Shown: piece after piece, positions 1 to 7,215 of the stretch | How positions within the stretch are numbered: position 1 is the stretch's first letter | Layout: the number at the start of each line of letters is the position of its first letter | Assembly (NCBI GenBank): GCA_013425425.1 | Contig: JACCLJ010000057.1 | Span: 1-22,337 of the forward strand | DNA from: Microcaldota archaeon | GTDB lineage: Archaea > Micrarchaeota > Micrarchaeia > Anstonellales > Bilamarchaeaceae | Direction of reading: 5' to 3' | Length of the DNA stretch: 22,337 nt | The notes under the pieces: model-generated | Told to the model about the DNA's origin: nothing | What the model saw: only the letters and a program-made list of their open reading frames with translations | Databases searched by the model: none | Translations under genes and position numbers: made by a program

Positions 1-1288
1 CCCTCAGCTCCTTCATGTGCTTCACCCTTCTTTCAATAAGATGCCTCGTTCCTATGTCCTTCCTGTGCCATACCGGCCCGCCTACGGCCGAGCATGCATT
101 TTCCGCGATTTGTTCCGCCGTTTCGATGTCATCCGCCATGCCCAGAATGCCTAATGCGCGCGACGAGGTGGTGTATATTTTTCCATCCGTTTCGTAAACC
201 GAAGCGTAGTAGGCCTTCGCACCCGCCTTCATTATCGCGCCTTCGTCCACGGAAACTTCCGCGTCTTTTTTGGGATTATCCGGATATCCTTCCGGAACGA
301 GATATTTCACAACGGTGCATTTGTTTTCGAATTTGACGGTGCCAATCTTCCCATCCGCTATTCTCCTGAGAACGGCGCTGAAGGAATCCTTCATGAGCGG
401 AACAACGTTCATCGCTTCCGGGTCGCCGAAGCGCGCGTTGAATTCGATAACCTTCACGCCCGCCTTCGTCGCCATGAACTGCCCGTACAGCACCCCCTTG
501 TACGGATTTCCCTCCTTTTTCATCGCTGCAACTGTTTTTCTCATGATGTCCGCAGCGCTTTCCATATCTGATTTCTGAAGGAACGGCAGAATCTCTCCGG
601 TTGAATAGGAACCCATCCCCCCGGTATTCGGTCCGCAATCGTCTTCAAACGCCCTCTTGTGGTCCTGCACGGGAGGCATGAATGCCATATGCGCCCCATC
701 GCAGAACGCCTGGAATGTGAACTCCTCGCCGATGAGCCTTTCCTCAAGCACCACGGAGCCGTCCTTTTTTATCAGCTCCGCCGCGTAATGCACTGCAGTT
801 TCACTGTCAAGGTGCTCGCCCATTATTTTTACGCCCTTGCCGCCCGTAAGGCCCACGGGCTTGACCGCAACTTCCCCAACATCCGTTATGAATCGCTTCG
901 CTTCGTCTTCCGTTTCGGCAACCGTGAATTCAGGCAGGCCCGGAACTGCATTCCTCTTCATGAGATTTCTTGCATAGGACTTGTCCCATTCTATCCTTGA
1001 CGCATCCCGGCTCGGAGAAGCAACCGCCATGCCCTGTTCCTCCAATACATCGCTCACTCCCGCGGCAAGCGTCGCGTCCGGGCTCGAGAATCCGACATCG
1101 AATTTCTCCCCGCCTATCATCCTGCCCACTTCGGAAGCATTTTCAATGTTGCACAGCCAGTAGCGCCTGCAAAGCTTCGCAATGGCGGGGTTCTTCTTGG
1201 ACATGACGGCATAGAGCTCCGCGTCCCCGGCTATCCTTTCGGCTATTGCGTGCTCCCTTGCGCCATTGCCGACAATAAGGATTTTCAT
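1..1288 (-). CDS. purD: Phosphoribosylamine-glycine ligase (GAR synthetase), 3' end cut by window
   Basis: Second step of de novo purine synthesis: ATP-dependent joining of glycine to phosphoribosylamine. The reverse-strand translation starts MKILIVGNGAREHAI, the nucleotide-like N-terminal fold of PurD. It continues through the ATP-grasp region with TGGKGVKI, LEERLIGEEFTFQAF, the family signature DHKRAFEDDCGPNTGGMG and EFNARFGDPEAM, which carry the ATP and metal-binding residues. 429 residues are visible and the frame is still open at base 2, so only a few C-terminal residues are likely missing compared with the usual 420-440. The ATG at 1288 lies 5 bases after the stop of a 42-residue ORF, so purD is the last gene seen of a minus-strand operon beginning near 4324. 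The preceding genes have no obvious link to purines. The family call rests on motifs and length. Confidence 0.95.
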   Translation of the reverse strand, partial: MKILIVGNGAREHAIAERIAGDAELYAVMSKKNPAIAKLCRRYWLCNIENASEVGRMIGGEKFDVGFSSPDATLAAGVSDVLEEQGMAVASPSRDASRIEWDKSYARNLMKRNAVPGLPEFTVAETEDEAKRFITDVGEVAVKPVGLTGGKGVKIMGEHLDSETAVHYAAELIKKDGSVVLEERLIGEEFTFQAFCDGAHMAFMPPVQDHKRAFEDDCGPNTGGMGSYSTGEILPFLQKSDMESAADIMRKTVAAMKKEGNPYKGVLYGQFMATKAGVKVIEFNARFGDPEAMNVVPLMKDSFSAVLRRIADGKIGTVKFENKCTVVKYLVPEGYPDNPKKDAEVSVDEGAIMKAGAKAYYASVYETDGKIYTTSSRALGILGMADDIETAEQIAENACSAVGGPVWHRKDIGTRHLIERRVKHMKELR

Positions 1289-1293
1289 GGAAT

Positions 1294-1422
1294 CTATCCC
1301 TTCCCGATTATCCTTCGTATGGTATCCCTTAAAGAGCTGGAAATCGGCTTAAGAAAAAGGTATCTCCTCTCGGTCGGATAGTTCCTGACGATGTTGAATG
1401 AAAGGTCGTTTTCCTCCATCAT
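1294..1422 (-). CDS. 42-residue microprotein, unknown
   Basis: A short ORF fills the gap between the coiled-coil/winged-helix gene and purD. It starts at an ATGATG whose first ATG overlaps the upstream TGA stop. It has a strong ribosome site (AGGAGGT in the last codons of the upstream gene) and ends with TAG 5 bases before purD. The product begins MMEENDLSFNIVRNYPTERR and ends with a basic tail, LRDTIRRIIGKG. There is no signal peptide or membrane segment, and the second half could form an amphipathic helix. Translational coupling on both sides and the good ribosome site are the arguments that it is real. No family is recognised. It is below the length cutoff many gene callers use, so it may be unannotated in relatives. 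Confidence 0.6.
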   Translation of the reverse strand: MMEENDLSFNIVRNYPTERRYLFLKPISSSLRDTIRRIIGKG

Positions 1423-2084
1423 TCAAACCTCCTTTTGATGTATCCTTCGGTGATGAGCAGATTAAGCCCCTCCTCGACGCGGGGTATGGAAATCCGGTTC
1501 AGCTTTATCCAGTCGTAAAGCATCTCCTTGAGCGCCTCATCATTCATCTTCTCCAGCTGCTCGACGCGCTTGGAAAGCTCGTCCCGCTTCCTCTCGCATT
1601 CCAGGAGTATCCTTGCGTTTTCCTCGCTCGAGCGGAGGAGGTCGGCGTACTTCGCCTCAAAGCTTTTGTGCTTTGCCTGGAGTTCGCTGAGTTCCGTTGA
1701 GAAATCCACGGCATCCTTATTCGTAAGCTTGAGCATCTCGGAAAGCACGGTGTTTATCTCGAAATATATGGATGAGGGCTTTATCTCATAGTACTCCTCG
1801 GCAAGCTGGATGACGTTGAGAAACACGGGCATGACTTCCACCAGCCTGGCCCTGTTGTTCTTTTTCGGTGGGACGTTGTAGGCAAGCTCGATATTGTCCT
1901 GCCCGAAAACCACCATGTAATCCAGCTCCGGTTTGCCCTTCAGGTCGTAGCCTCTCATCTTTTCTATGGAAAGCGTTTCCTTGGAATAGGATATTTTGGT
2001 AAATCCCAAATTCCCCAGGAGCGTTGCAAGCTGGCTGAGCGGCTTTTTCTGCACTGCCTTGATCTTCATCTTTTCAACGGTCAT
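1419..2084 (-). CDS. Coiled-coil protein with C-terminal winged-helix-like domain, unknown
   Basis: 221 residues. Residues 1-120 look like a mixed alpha/beta globular domain. About 126-182 is a charged, heptad-like segment rich in E, K and L (ELSELQAKHKSFEAK, then repeated E/R/L), typical of a coiled coil. The last 38 residues (EALKEMLYDWIKLNRISIP, then VEEGLNLLITEGYI) resemble a winged helix-turn-helix, with the recognition helix and wing at the extreme C-terminus. The start ATG overlaps the stop of the HerA-like ATPase gene as ATGA, so translation is probably coupled. Such an architecture suggests a dimeric DNA-binding or adaptor protein working with the ATPase encoded just before it, but that is inference from gene order. 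No named family is recognised. Confidence 0.8.
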   Translation of the reverse strand: MTVEKMKIKAVQKKPLSQLATLLGNLGFTKISYSKETLSIEKMRGYDLKGKPELDYMVVFGQDNIELAYNVPPKKNNRARLVEVMPVFLNVIQLAEEYYEIKPSSIYFEINTVLSEMLKLTNKDAVDFSTELSELQAKHKSFEAKYADLLRSSEENARILLECERKRDELSKRVEQLEKMNDEALKEMLYDWIKLNRISIPRVEEGLNLLITEGYIKRRFE

Positions 2085-3514
2085 CCTTCCACCACGACGT
2101 TGACCACTCCCTTGGTGGCCTTCCTCATCTTGGCAAGCGAGAATATCCTTATGAGGTTCTTCTCCTCGAATCCGACCTGCCTCAGGAAGGATATTATGGA
2201 GGATTTGGAATAGCCGAAGCGCTCGAGCATCTCGACTATGCTCTCGCCCTCCACGACGCCATCCTTCTTCTCGAATTCCTTCCTTATTATCTCAATCTGG
2301 CCCTCGTTCAGGCCGAGTTCGTAAAGCATCCTTATGAACTGCTCCCTCTCGATCTCTATGTCCATTTTTCCACCCCCTATCCTATAAAGGAACAACGGGT
2401 CCTCGCCGTCGATCTTATCAAGCAGGAATGTCATGACCTTGTTCTGCCTTTCCGAGAATATCATGTTCACTGCCGCATCGCCCACGCCGAATTTCGATAT
2501 CTCGCTGTCAACGAAATCCGAGTAGCCTATGGAACTCCTCACGTAATCCCTATATTCCTTGAGTATGGTTCTCAGCACGAATATGGTTCCTATGTTGCTG
2601 AATATCGTCTTATGCATGTCCGTCGGGTTCTGCGTCGCGATGATGAGCGAGAAATTGTACTTCCTTCCCTCGCGCACTATCGCTATGACGTCGCTCCTCT
2701 CGTCCTGCGCAATCTTCCATGCCTCGTCCAGCACAACGAACAGGCGTATCTTCTTGTCCTCCCTCATGCCTTCGGCGCGCATCAGCTCCTTTATGTACTG
2801 CAGGAGCGTAAGCCCCGCGAGGCTCCGCATCTCCTCGGTAGGCAGTTCATGCAGGTCAACGCACACAAGGCCCGATGTGGTGAGCGCCTTTATGTCGAGG
2901 CTGCTCTTTCCTGCGAAGAAATCGCTTCCCTCCGCCGTAAACCTCTTGAGCAGCCTTGCCGCCTTTTTCCTGTTTTTCCTTTCGAGGTATTTTACCAGGT
3001 CCGAAAGCTCCGGCTTCCTCTTCATATCATATATGTTCTCAAGCGCATCCTCTATTTCATCCCTCTCCTGCGGGAAGCTCTTCAGGTCCGCAAGGACATC
3101 GAATGCCGAGATTATCTGCTTTATCCTGCTCTGCTTCGGCAGGCCAACGAGGTCGAGGATGTTCAGGCGTTCCCTTGCGAGGTTTATGACGCGCCCGCCG
3201 GCCTGCCTCACCCACTTGTCGTATTCGCCGACCCAGTCCAGTATTATCGCGTTGCTGTTCCAGATGAGCGAGGCGCGGGTGAGGAACGTTTTTACCGTGT
3301 ATGACTTTCCGGAACCGGTTATGCCGATTATCGATATGTGCGGGTTTATCAGCTTGGACGGGTCCCAGAAAACCGGCGTATGGAGGAATCTCGTCTTGCC
3401 TATGTACACCCCTTCGTTCGGGTTGGTGAGAAGAAGATCCTTGCGCGGCTCCGGAGGATGGACTATTATCATCCTCTTGGCAAGCTGCTTGGAGAGCATG
3501 TAATTTGACTTCAT
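2081..3514 (-). CDS. HerA/FtsK-superfamily ATPase (DUF87/VirB4-like)
   Basis: A hexameric-motor type P-loop ATPase of about 477 residues. The Walker A motif GITGSGKS is at residues 64-71, Walker B LFVVLDEAW at 258-266 with D263/E264, and the sensor-like SLIIATQNP at 289-297. An N-terminal beta segment (residues 12-60, with GVYIGKTRF) matches the small barrel found before the motor in HerA-like proteins. The last 90 residues are helical and charged, probably a regulatory or partner-binding tail. HerA proteins pump or translocate DNA or protein. The canonical HerA-NurA-Mre11-Rad50 neighbours are absent here. Instead the gene sits 18 bases after a two-TM membrane protein gene and overlaps a coiled-coil/winged-helix gene. 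Starts at GTG 3523 or 3520 are also possible (AGGA lies just upstream); ATG 3514 was chosen as the first ATG in frame. Confidence 0.88.
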   Translation of the reverse strand: MKSNYMLSKQLAKRMIIVHPPEPRKDLLLTNPNEGVYIGKTRFLHTPVFWDPSKLINPHISIIGITGSGKSYTVKTFLTRASLIWNSNAIILDWVGEYDKWVRQAGGRVINLARERLNILDLVGLPKQSRIKQIISAFDVLADLKSFPQERDEIEDALENIYDMKRKPELSDLVKYLERKNRKKAARLLKRFTAEGSDFFAGKSSLDIKALTTSGLVCVDLHELPTEEMRSLAGLTLLQYIKELMRAEGMREDKKIRLFVVLDEAWKIAQDERSDVIAIVREGRKYNFSLIIATQNPTDMHKTIFSNIGTIFVLRTILKEYRDYVRSSIGYSDFVDSEISKFGVGDAAVNMIFSERQNKVMTFLLDKIDGEDPLFLYRIGGGKMDIEIEREQFIRMLYELGLNEGQIEIIRKEFEKKDGVVEGESIVEMLERFGYSKSSIISFLRQVGFEEKNLIRIFSLAKMRKATKGVVNVVVEG

Positions 3515-3532
3515 AATCACCACATTATCCTG

Positions 3533-4324
3533 CTAGAAAATCTCGTCCTTCAGCTCTTCCTCGCTTGTCGGGAAGAAGAGCTCCCATTCGAAACATTTGA
3601 GCATCTCGAGGTCCTTCAGCTCCCTTATGTCGCATCCCATGGAGCTGGAAAGCACGGTGCGCACTTCCTTTGACTGCCTGCTTACCCTGCTTACTGCCTC
3701 CTCCCTAGTAAGGCCGAATGCGGTTGTCGAGCCGAACGCTATGACTTCCACGGGCCGTTCGCCCTTTCCGAGCCTGTCCAGAAGCCTGTTCCACATGGCT
3801 ATCTCCCGGTCGTATTTTATCAGCTCGTCCGCCTTCACCCTTCCCTCAGCGGCCCTCTGCGTTTCCGCCTTGCTTCTCCTTGTTTTTATGTCGTCTATAT
3901 GCTTCGAAAGGTCTATTGCCGAAATAAGCAGGGATATCTTTACGATGTACCGCAGCGAGCTAATCGCCTTCTCGAACGCCTCGAACATCGTCCTCTTCTC
4001 CTCTTCGCCCTTGTCCATGGAGCTTTCGTAGTATCTTATCTCCATGAATTTCGTGGAATAATAGCCGGAAGGGGTTTTCTTCAGGATGTAATCCCTCGAA
4101 GGCGGGACCTCGTATCCGCCATCCCGGATTTCCACGACGTTCGTCGCTTTCGTTATCATCGGTATGAAAAGGTAGCCGTATTTCCAGGTTAAAACGCTCA
4201 CGGTGAACAGGAAGGCGGCGAGGAGCGCGAAAAGGACGCTTCCGCCACCGAAAATGAAGGATATTATGATCGCAAGGAATCCGCCGACCAGAGCGGCAAC
4301 TGTAACTGCGCGGTTCAGAAACAC
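3533..4324 (-). CDS. Two-TM membrane protein with cytoplasmic helical domain, unknown
   Basis: 263 residues beginning with a GTG start 5 bases after a near-perfect Shine-Dalgarno (GGAGGTG, 4330-4336). Two hydrophobic stretches, about 8-25 (VAALVGGFLAIIISFIF) and 28-47 (GSVLFALLAAFLFTVSVLTW), form a tight hairpin joined by a GGG turn. The remaining 210 residues are hydrophilic, rich in charged helices, and likely cytoplasmic. It is the first gene of the operon and lies immediately before the HerA-like ATPase, so it may anchor the motor at the membrane. That role is inferred from order only. No family is recognised. The start decision is firm because of the ribosome site. Confidence 0.82.
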   Translation of the reverse strand: MFLNRAVTVAALVGGFLAIIISFIFGGGSVLFALLAAFLFTVSVLTWKYGYLFIPMITKATNVVEIRDGGYEVPPSRDYILKKTPSGYYSTKFMEIRYYESSMDKGEEEKRTMFEAFEKAISSLRYIVKISLLISAIDLSKHIDDIKTRRSKAETQRAAEGRVKADELIKYDREIAMWNRLLDRLGKGERPVEVIAFGSTTAFGLTREEAVSRVSRQSKEVRTVLSSSMGCDIRELKDLEMLKCFEWELFFPTSEEELKDEIF

Positions 4325-4329
4325 AAAAG

Positions 4330-4336
4330 CACCTCC
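4330..4336 (-). promoter_or_regulatory. Strong Shine-Dalgarno for GTG-started membrane protein gene
   Basis: The reverse strand reads GGAGGTG, 5 bases before the GTG at 4324. It fully matches the core complement of the archaeal 16S 3' end and decides the start. Confidence 0.7.
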
Positions 4337-4362
4337 TGCTGTATCCTACCTTTTAACTGAGG

Positions 4363-4377
4363 ATATTTAAAAATATT
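4363..4377 (-). promoter_or_regulatory. TATA-like promoter of the membrane protein/HerA/purD operon
   Basis: The AT-rich near-palindrome ATATTTAAAAATATT lies about 45 bases before the GTG at 4324. This leaves room for a leader of about 20 bases that contains the strong Shine-Dalgarno. It sits in the 150-base divergent gap shared with korA. Confidence 0.5.
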
Positions 4378-4418
4378 GGCTCGCCGCGATTACGTTTTTT
4401 GCCGTGTTCCGTTTCGAT

Positions 4419-4429
4419 AATTTTAAAAA
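4419..4429 (+). promoter_or_regulatory. TATA-like promoter of korAB
   Basis: AATTTTAAAAA is centred about 50 bases before the korA ATG, predicting transcription from about 4450 and a leader of about 25 bases. No strong Shine-Dalgarno is visible before korA. Confidence 0.45.
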
Positions 4430-4474
4430 CATTCGACAAAGTAAGAACCAGCACAACGAACCAGGCATGATAAT

Positions 4475-6274
4475 ATGAAACTTACTTTCAGGATAGGCGC
4501 GGAAGCGGGCGCAGGCGTCATGGTTACCGGAAGGATGCTCGGAAAATGCTTCACGCGCGGCGGCTACTCGGTGCTCGCATATCCGGAATACCCCTCGCTG
4601 ATCCGGGGCGGGCACAACGTCTTCCAGATAAGGATAAGCGACAACGGCGCATGCTCGCCATCCACGAAATGCGACGTGCTTCTCGCGCTGAACAGGGACG
4701 CGATATTCTACCACAAGGATGCCGTAGGCGGAAAGGGCGTAATAATATATGATGAGAAGATAGACGCGGGCGAGTTCAAGATACGGAACGACATAAAGAA
4801 GATAGCCCTGCCGATAGACCGGATCCTTTCCGACGTAGGCGCAAGCCCGCAGATGGCAAACGCGGTGCAGATAGGCGCCGCACTCGCCATAATCGACTAT
4901 CCACTCGACATCTTCGAGGCCGTCCTACATGACGAATTCGGACGGAAGGGGGAGGACATCGTCAAAAAGAACGCGGCAGTTGCGAAAGCCGGCTATGATT
5001 TCATAAAAAAGCACGGAATGCTGAAAGGAGTAAAGCCGGTTTCTAAAAAAAGAAAGCTGCTTGTCGGCGGCAACGAGGCGCTCGCGCTGGGCGCGGTGAA
5101 AGGCGGCATGAAGTTCTTTGCAGCATACCCGATGACGCCTGCATCATCCATACTGCATTATCTTTGCGCAAAGGAGCGGGATTTCAACATCGTAGTAAAG
5201 CAGACCGAAGACGAGATAGCCGCGATGAATTACGTGGTTGGCGCAGGCTTCGCCGGCGTGCGCGCCGCGACTGGAACATCGGGCGGCGGCTTCGCGCTCA
5301 TGACTGAGGCAATCGGTCTTGCTGCGGAATCGGAAACTCCCGTAGTCGTATTTCTTGCGCAGAGGGTCGGGCCCAGCACCGGAATGCCGACGTGGACCGA
5401 GCAGGGGGATTTGCGCTTTGCGCTGCATGCATCCCAGGGCGAATTCCTGAGAGTCGTGCTCGCGCCCGGCGACATAGACGAATGCTTTTCGCTTGCCGCT
5501 GAGGCGTTCAATCTTGCCGAGAAATATCAGATTCCCGTGCTTGTAGTATCGGACAAATTCCTCTCGGAAAGCTTCTTCTCGACTTCGGGCTTTGACGAGA
5601 ACATAAAAATAGAGCGCGGAAAAATAGCGAAAAACCTTCCGCCGCTTCCGCCCAACACGCGATTCAAACGCTACGAAATAACGAAGGATGGCGTTTCACC
5701 CAGGCCGCTTCCCGGAACGCCGAACGGCATGCACGTCTCAAGCTCATACGAGCATGATGAAACCGGCTTCAGCTGCGAGCTTTTTTCAATGAGAAAGGCG
5801 CAGGTGGACAAGAGGGCGAGGAAAACGGATTACCTCCTCAAGGACATCCCGCTGCCGGGAATTTACGGGGATAAAAACGCGGACGTAACGCTTGTCGCAT
5901 GGGGCTCGATGAAACTGCCTGCGATAGAGGCGCTCCAGCTGCTGAAGGAGGACGGCATAAAAGCGAATCTCGTGCATCTCAAATGCGTCTTCCCGCTTGA
6001 CGCGAAAAAAGTCTGCAGCCTGCTTGGCATGGCAAAGCATACGATAATGCTCGAAAACAACTCGACAGGCCAGTTTGCCGGCATGCTGAAGGAATACTGC
6101 GGATGGGAGCCGGATTTCCTCCTGCTGAAATACACCGGCAGGCCCTTCTATGCGGAGGAAATCGCGGATGAGGCGAAGCGGCTGAAGAAAGCCGGCTTCA
6201 AGGGGGAAAAGACGATCCGCCTGCTTGACAAGGAAGACCTTGAATATTACAATACTCAGAGGTACGGCTTGTAG
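4475..6274 (+). CDS. korA: 2-oxoacid:ferredoxin oxidoreductase, fused gamma-alpha subunit
   Basis: Large subunit of the CoA-dependent enzyme that oxidatively decarboxylates 2-oxoacids (pyruvate, 2-oxoglutarate and related acids) and passes electrons to ferredoxin. 599 residues. About 1-185 are the gamma domain (RIGAEAGAGVMVTGRML, then YPSLIRGGHNVFQIRIS). From about 195 comes the alpha domain, with GGNEALALGAVKGG and the signature YPMTPAS at 218-224, which in the Sulfolobus-type enzyme is YPITP. It continues through GTSGGGFALMTEAIGLAAE and SDKFLSES. The C-terminal domain (VTLVAWGSMK) is typical of the alpha subunit. korB follows after 9 bases, completing the two-subunit form. No separate delta/ferredoxin subunit is seen nearby, as expected for this class. 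The substrate cannot be set from sequence alone, so the symbol reflects family usage. Confidence 0.92.
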   Translation: MKLTFRIGAEAGAGVMVTGRMLGKCFTRGGYSVLAYPEYPSLIRGGHNVFQIRISDNGACSPSTKCDVLLALNRDAIFYHKDAVGGKGVIIYDEKIDAGEFKIRNDIKKIALPIDRILSDVGASPQMANAVQIGAALAIIDYPLDIFEAVLHDEFGRKGEDIVKKNAAVAKAGYDFIKKHGMLKGVKPVSKKRKLLVGGNEALALGAVKGGMKFFAAYPMTPASSILHYLCAKERDFNIVVKQTEDEIAAMNYVVGAGFAGVRAATGTSGGGFALMTEAIGLAAESETPVVVFLAQRVGPSTGMPTWTEQGDLRFALHASQGEFLRVVLAPGDIDECFSLAAEAFNLAEKYQIPVLVVSDKFLSESFFSTSGFDENIKIERGKIAKNLPPLPPNTRFKRYEITKDGVSPRPLPGTPNGMHVSSSYEHDETGFSCELFSMRKAQVDKRARKTDYLLKDIPLPGIYGDKNADVTLVAWGSMKLPAIEALQLLKEDGIKANLVHLKCVFPLDAKKVCSLLGMAKHTIMLENNSTGQFAGMLKEYCGWEPDFLLLKYTGRPFYAEEIADEAKRLKKAGFKGEKTIRLLDKEDLEYYNTQRYGL

Positions 6275-6279
6275 GTGAT
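6273..6279 (+). promoter_or_regulatory. Shine-Dalgarno of korB
   Basis: AGGTGAT overlaps the korA stop codon and lies 4 bases before ATG 6284. It favours that start over the GTG at 6275 or ATG at 6278. Confidence 0.55.
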
Positions 6280-6283
6280 GCTC

Positions 6284-7153
6284 ATGGCAATAACGATAAA
6301 CGATTTGAACGTCAAGGAAAAAATACAATGGTGCCCCGGCTGCGGGAATTTTTCCCTGCTTGCGGCGCTGAAAGGCGCGCTTGCGGAGCTTGGCAAGCCG
6401 CAGCACGAAACCGTCATAGTCACCGGCATAGGCTGCTCGGGCAAGACGAACCATTACGTAAATACGTACGGCTTCGAATCCCTTCACGGAAGGACATTGC
6501 CGGTCGCATCCGGCATAAAGCTCGCGAACACGTCGCTCACGGTAATCGCGGAAGGGGGGGACGGCGACGGCTACGGCATAGGCGTCGAGCATTTCATGCA
6601 CATCATGAGAAGGAATTACGACCTCACTTACATAGTGCATGACAATCAGTTATACGGGCTTACGACCGGGCAGGCATCCCCTACCTCGCTTCCCGGCATG
6701 AAGACAAAAACAACGCCATGGGGCGTCATAGAAACCCCGTTCAACCCGATTCTTAATGCAATCAACGGCGGCGCCACATACGTAGCGCGCGGCTTTACCG
6801 GAGACCCCGCCCACCTCAAGCAGCTTTTCAAGGGCGCAATTGAGCACAAGGGATTTGCGCTCGTGGACGTCTTCCAGCCTTGCGTGACTTTCAACAAATT
6901 GAACACGCCGGAGTGGTTCAGGGAGCGGGTCTACAAACTGGAAGATGCAAAGCACAACCCGAAGGACAGGAGTGCGGCAAGGGAAAAAGCGGAAGAGGAC
7001 AGTAAAACGGATTACAAGAGATGCCCCATCGGATTGTTCTACACGGAAGAGAAGCCGACATACGAAAGCCTGCTTCCGCAGATAAAAGGCAGGCCGCTCG
7101 TCGAGCACGGTATGAAAATCGACCTCTCAAAAGCATACGAAGAATTCATGTAA
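6284..7153 (+). CDS. korB: 2-oxoacid:ferredoxin oxidoreductase, beta subunit
   Basis: Thiamine-diphosphate and 4Fe-4S binding subunit, about 289 residues. WCPGCGNF gives C17 and C20, GIGCSG gives C51 and FQPCVTFN gives C200, the four cluster ligands of this family. LHGRTLPVASG is the conserved HGR region. GDGDGYGIG followed by DNQLYGLTTGQASPTS is the ThDP/Mg motif and its partner segment. The length and domain order match the beta subunit of Sulfolobus-type two-subunit enzymes. The gene is co-transcribed with korA. GTG 6275 and ATG 6278 are in frame upstream, but AGGTGAT at 6273-6279 is placed correctly for ATG 6284. Together KorA and KorB make acyl-CoA, CO2 and reduced ferredoxin in the cytoplasm. 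Confidence 0.94.
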   Translation: MAITINDLNVKEKIQWCPGCGNFSLLAALKGALAELGKPQHETVIVTGIGCSGKTNHYVNTYGFESLHGRTLPVASGIKLANTSLTVIAEGGDGDGYGIGVEHFMHIMRRNYDLTYIVHDNQLYGLTTGQASPTSLPGMKTKTTPWGVIETPFNPILNAINGGATYVARGFTGDPAHLKQLFKGAIEHKGFALVDVFQPCVTFNKLNTPEWFRERVYKLEDAKHNPKDRSAAREKAEEDSKTDYKRCPIGLFYTEEKPTYESLLPQIKGRPLVEHGMKIDLSKAYEEFM

Positions 7154-7174
7154 TCGCAGCATTTCGCGTAATGC

Positions 7175-7182
7175 TTTATATA
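7175..7182 (+). promoter_or_regulatory. TATA box of hef-like helicase gene
   Basis: TTTATATA in an otherwise mixed-composition gap. It predicts transcription from about 7205, 11 bases before the GTG start at 7216. Confidence 0.6.
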
Positions 7183-7215
7183 TTCTATTCGGCAATATCC
7201 TAGCGTGATGGTGCC

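Noticed and set aside
2559..3503. 314-residue plus-strand ORF
   Set aside because: Entirely antisense to the HerA-like ATPase, whose motifs are intact. Composition is low-quality (Ser/Arg/Leu-rich) and typical of a shadow frame.
5786..6640. 284-residue minus-strand ORF
   Set aside because: Antisense to korA/korB, which have full sets of family motifs. No ribosome site or promoter of its own.
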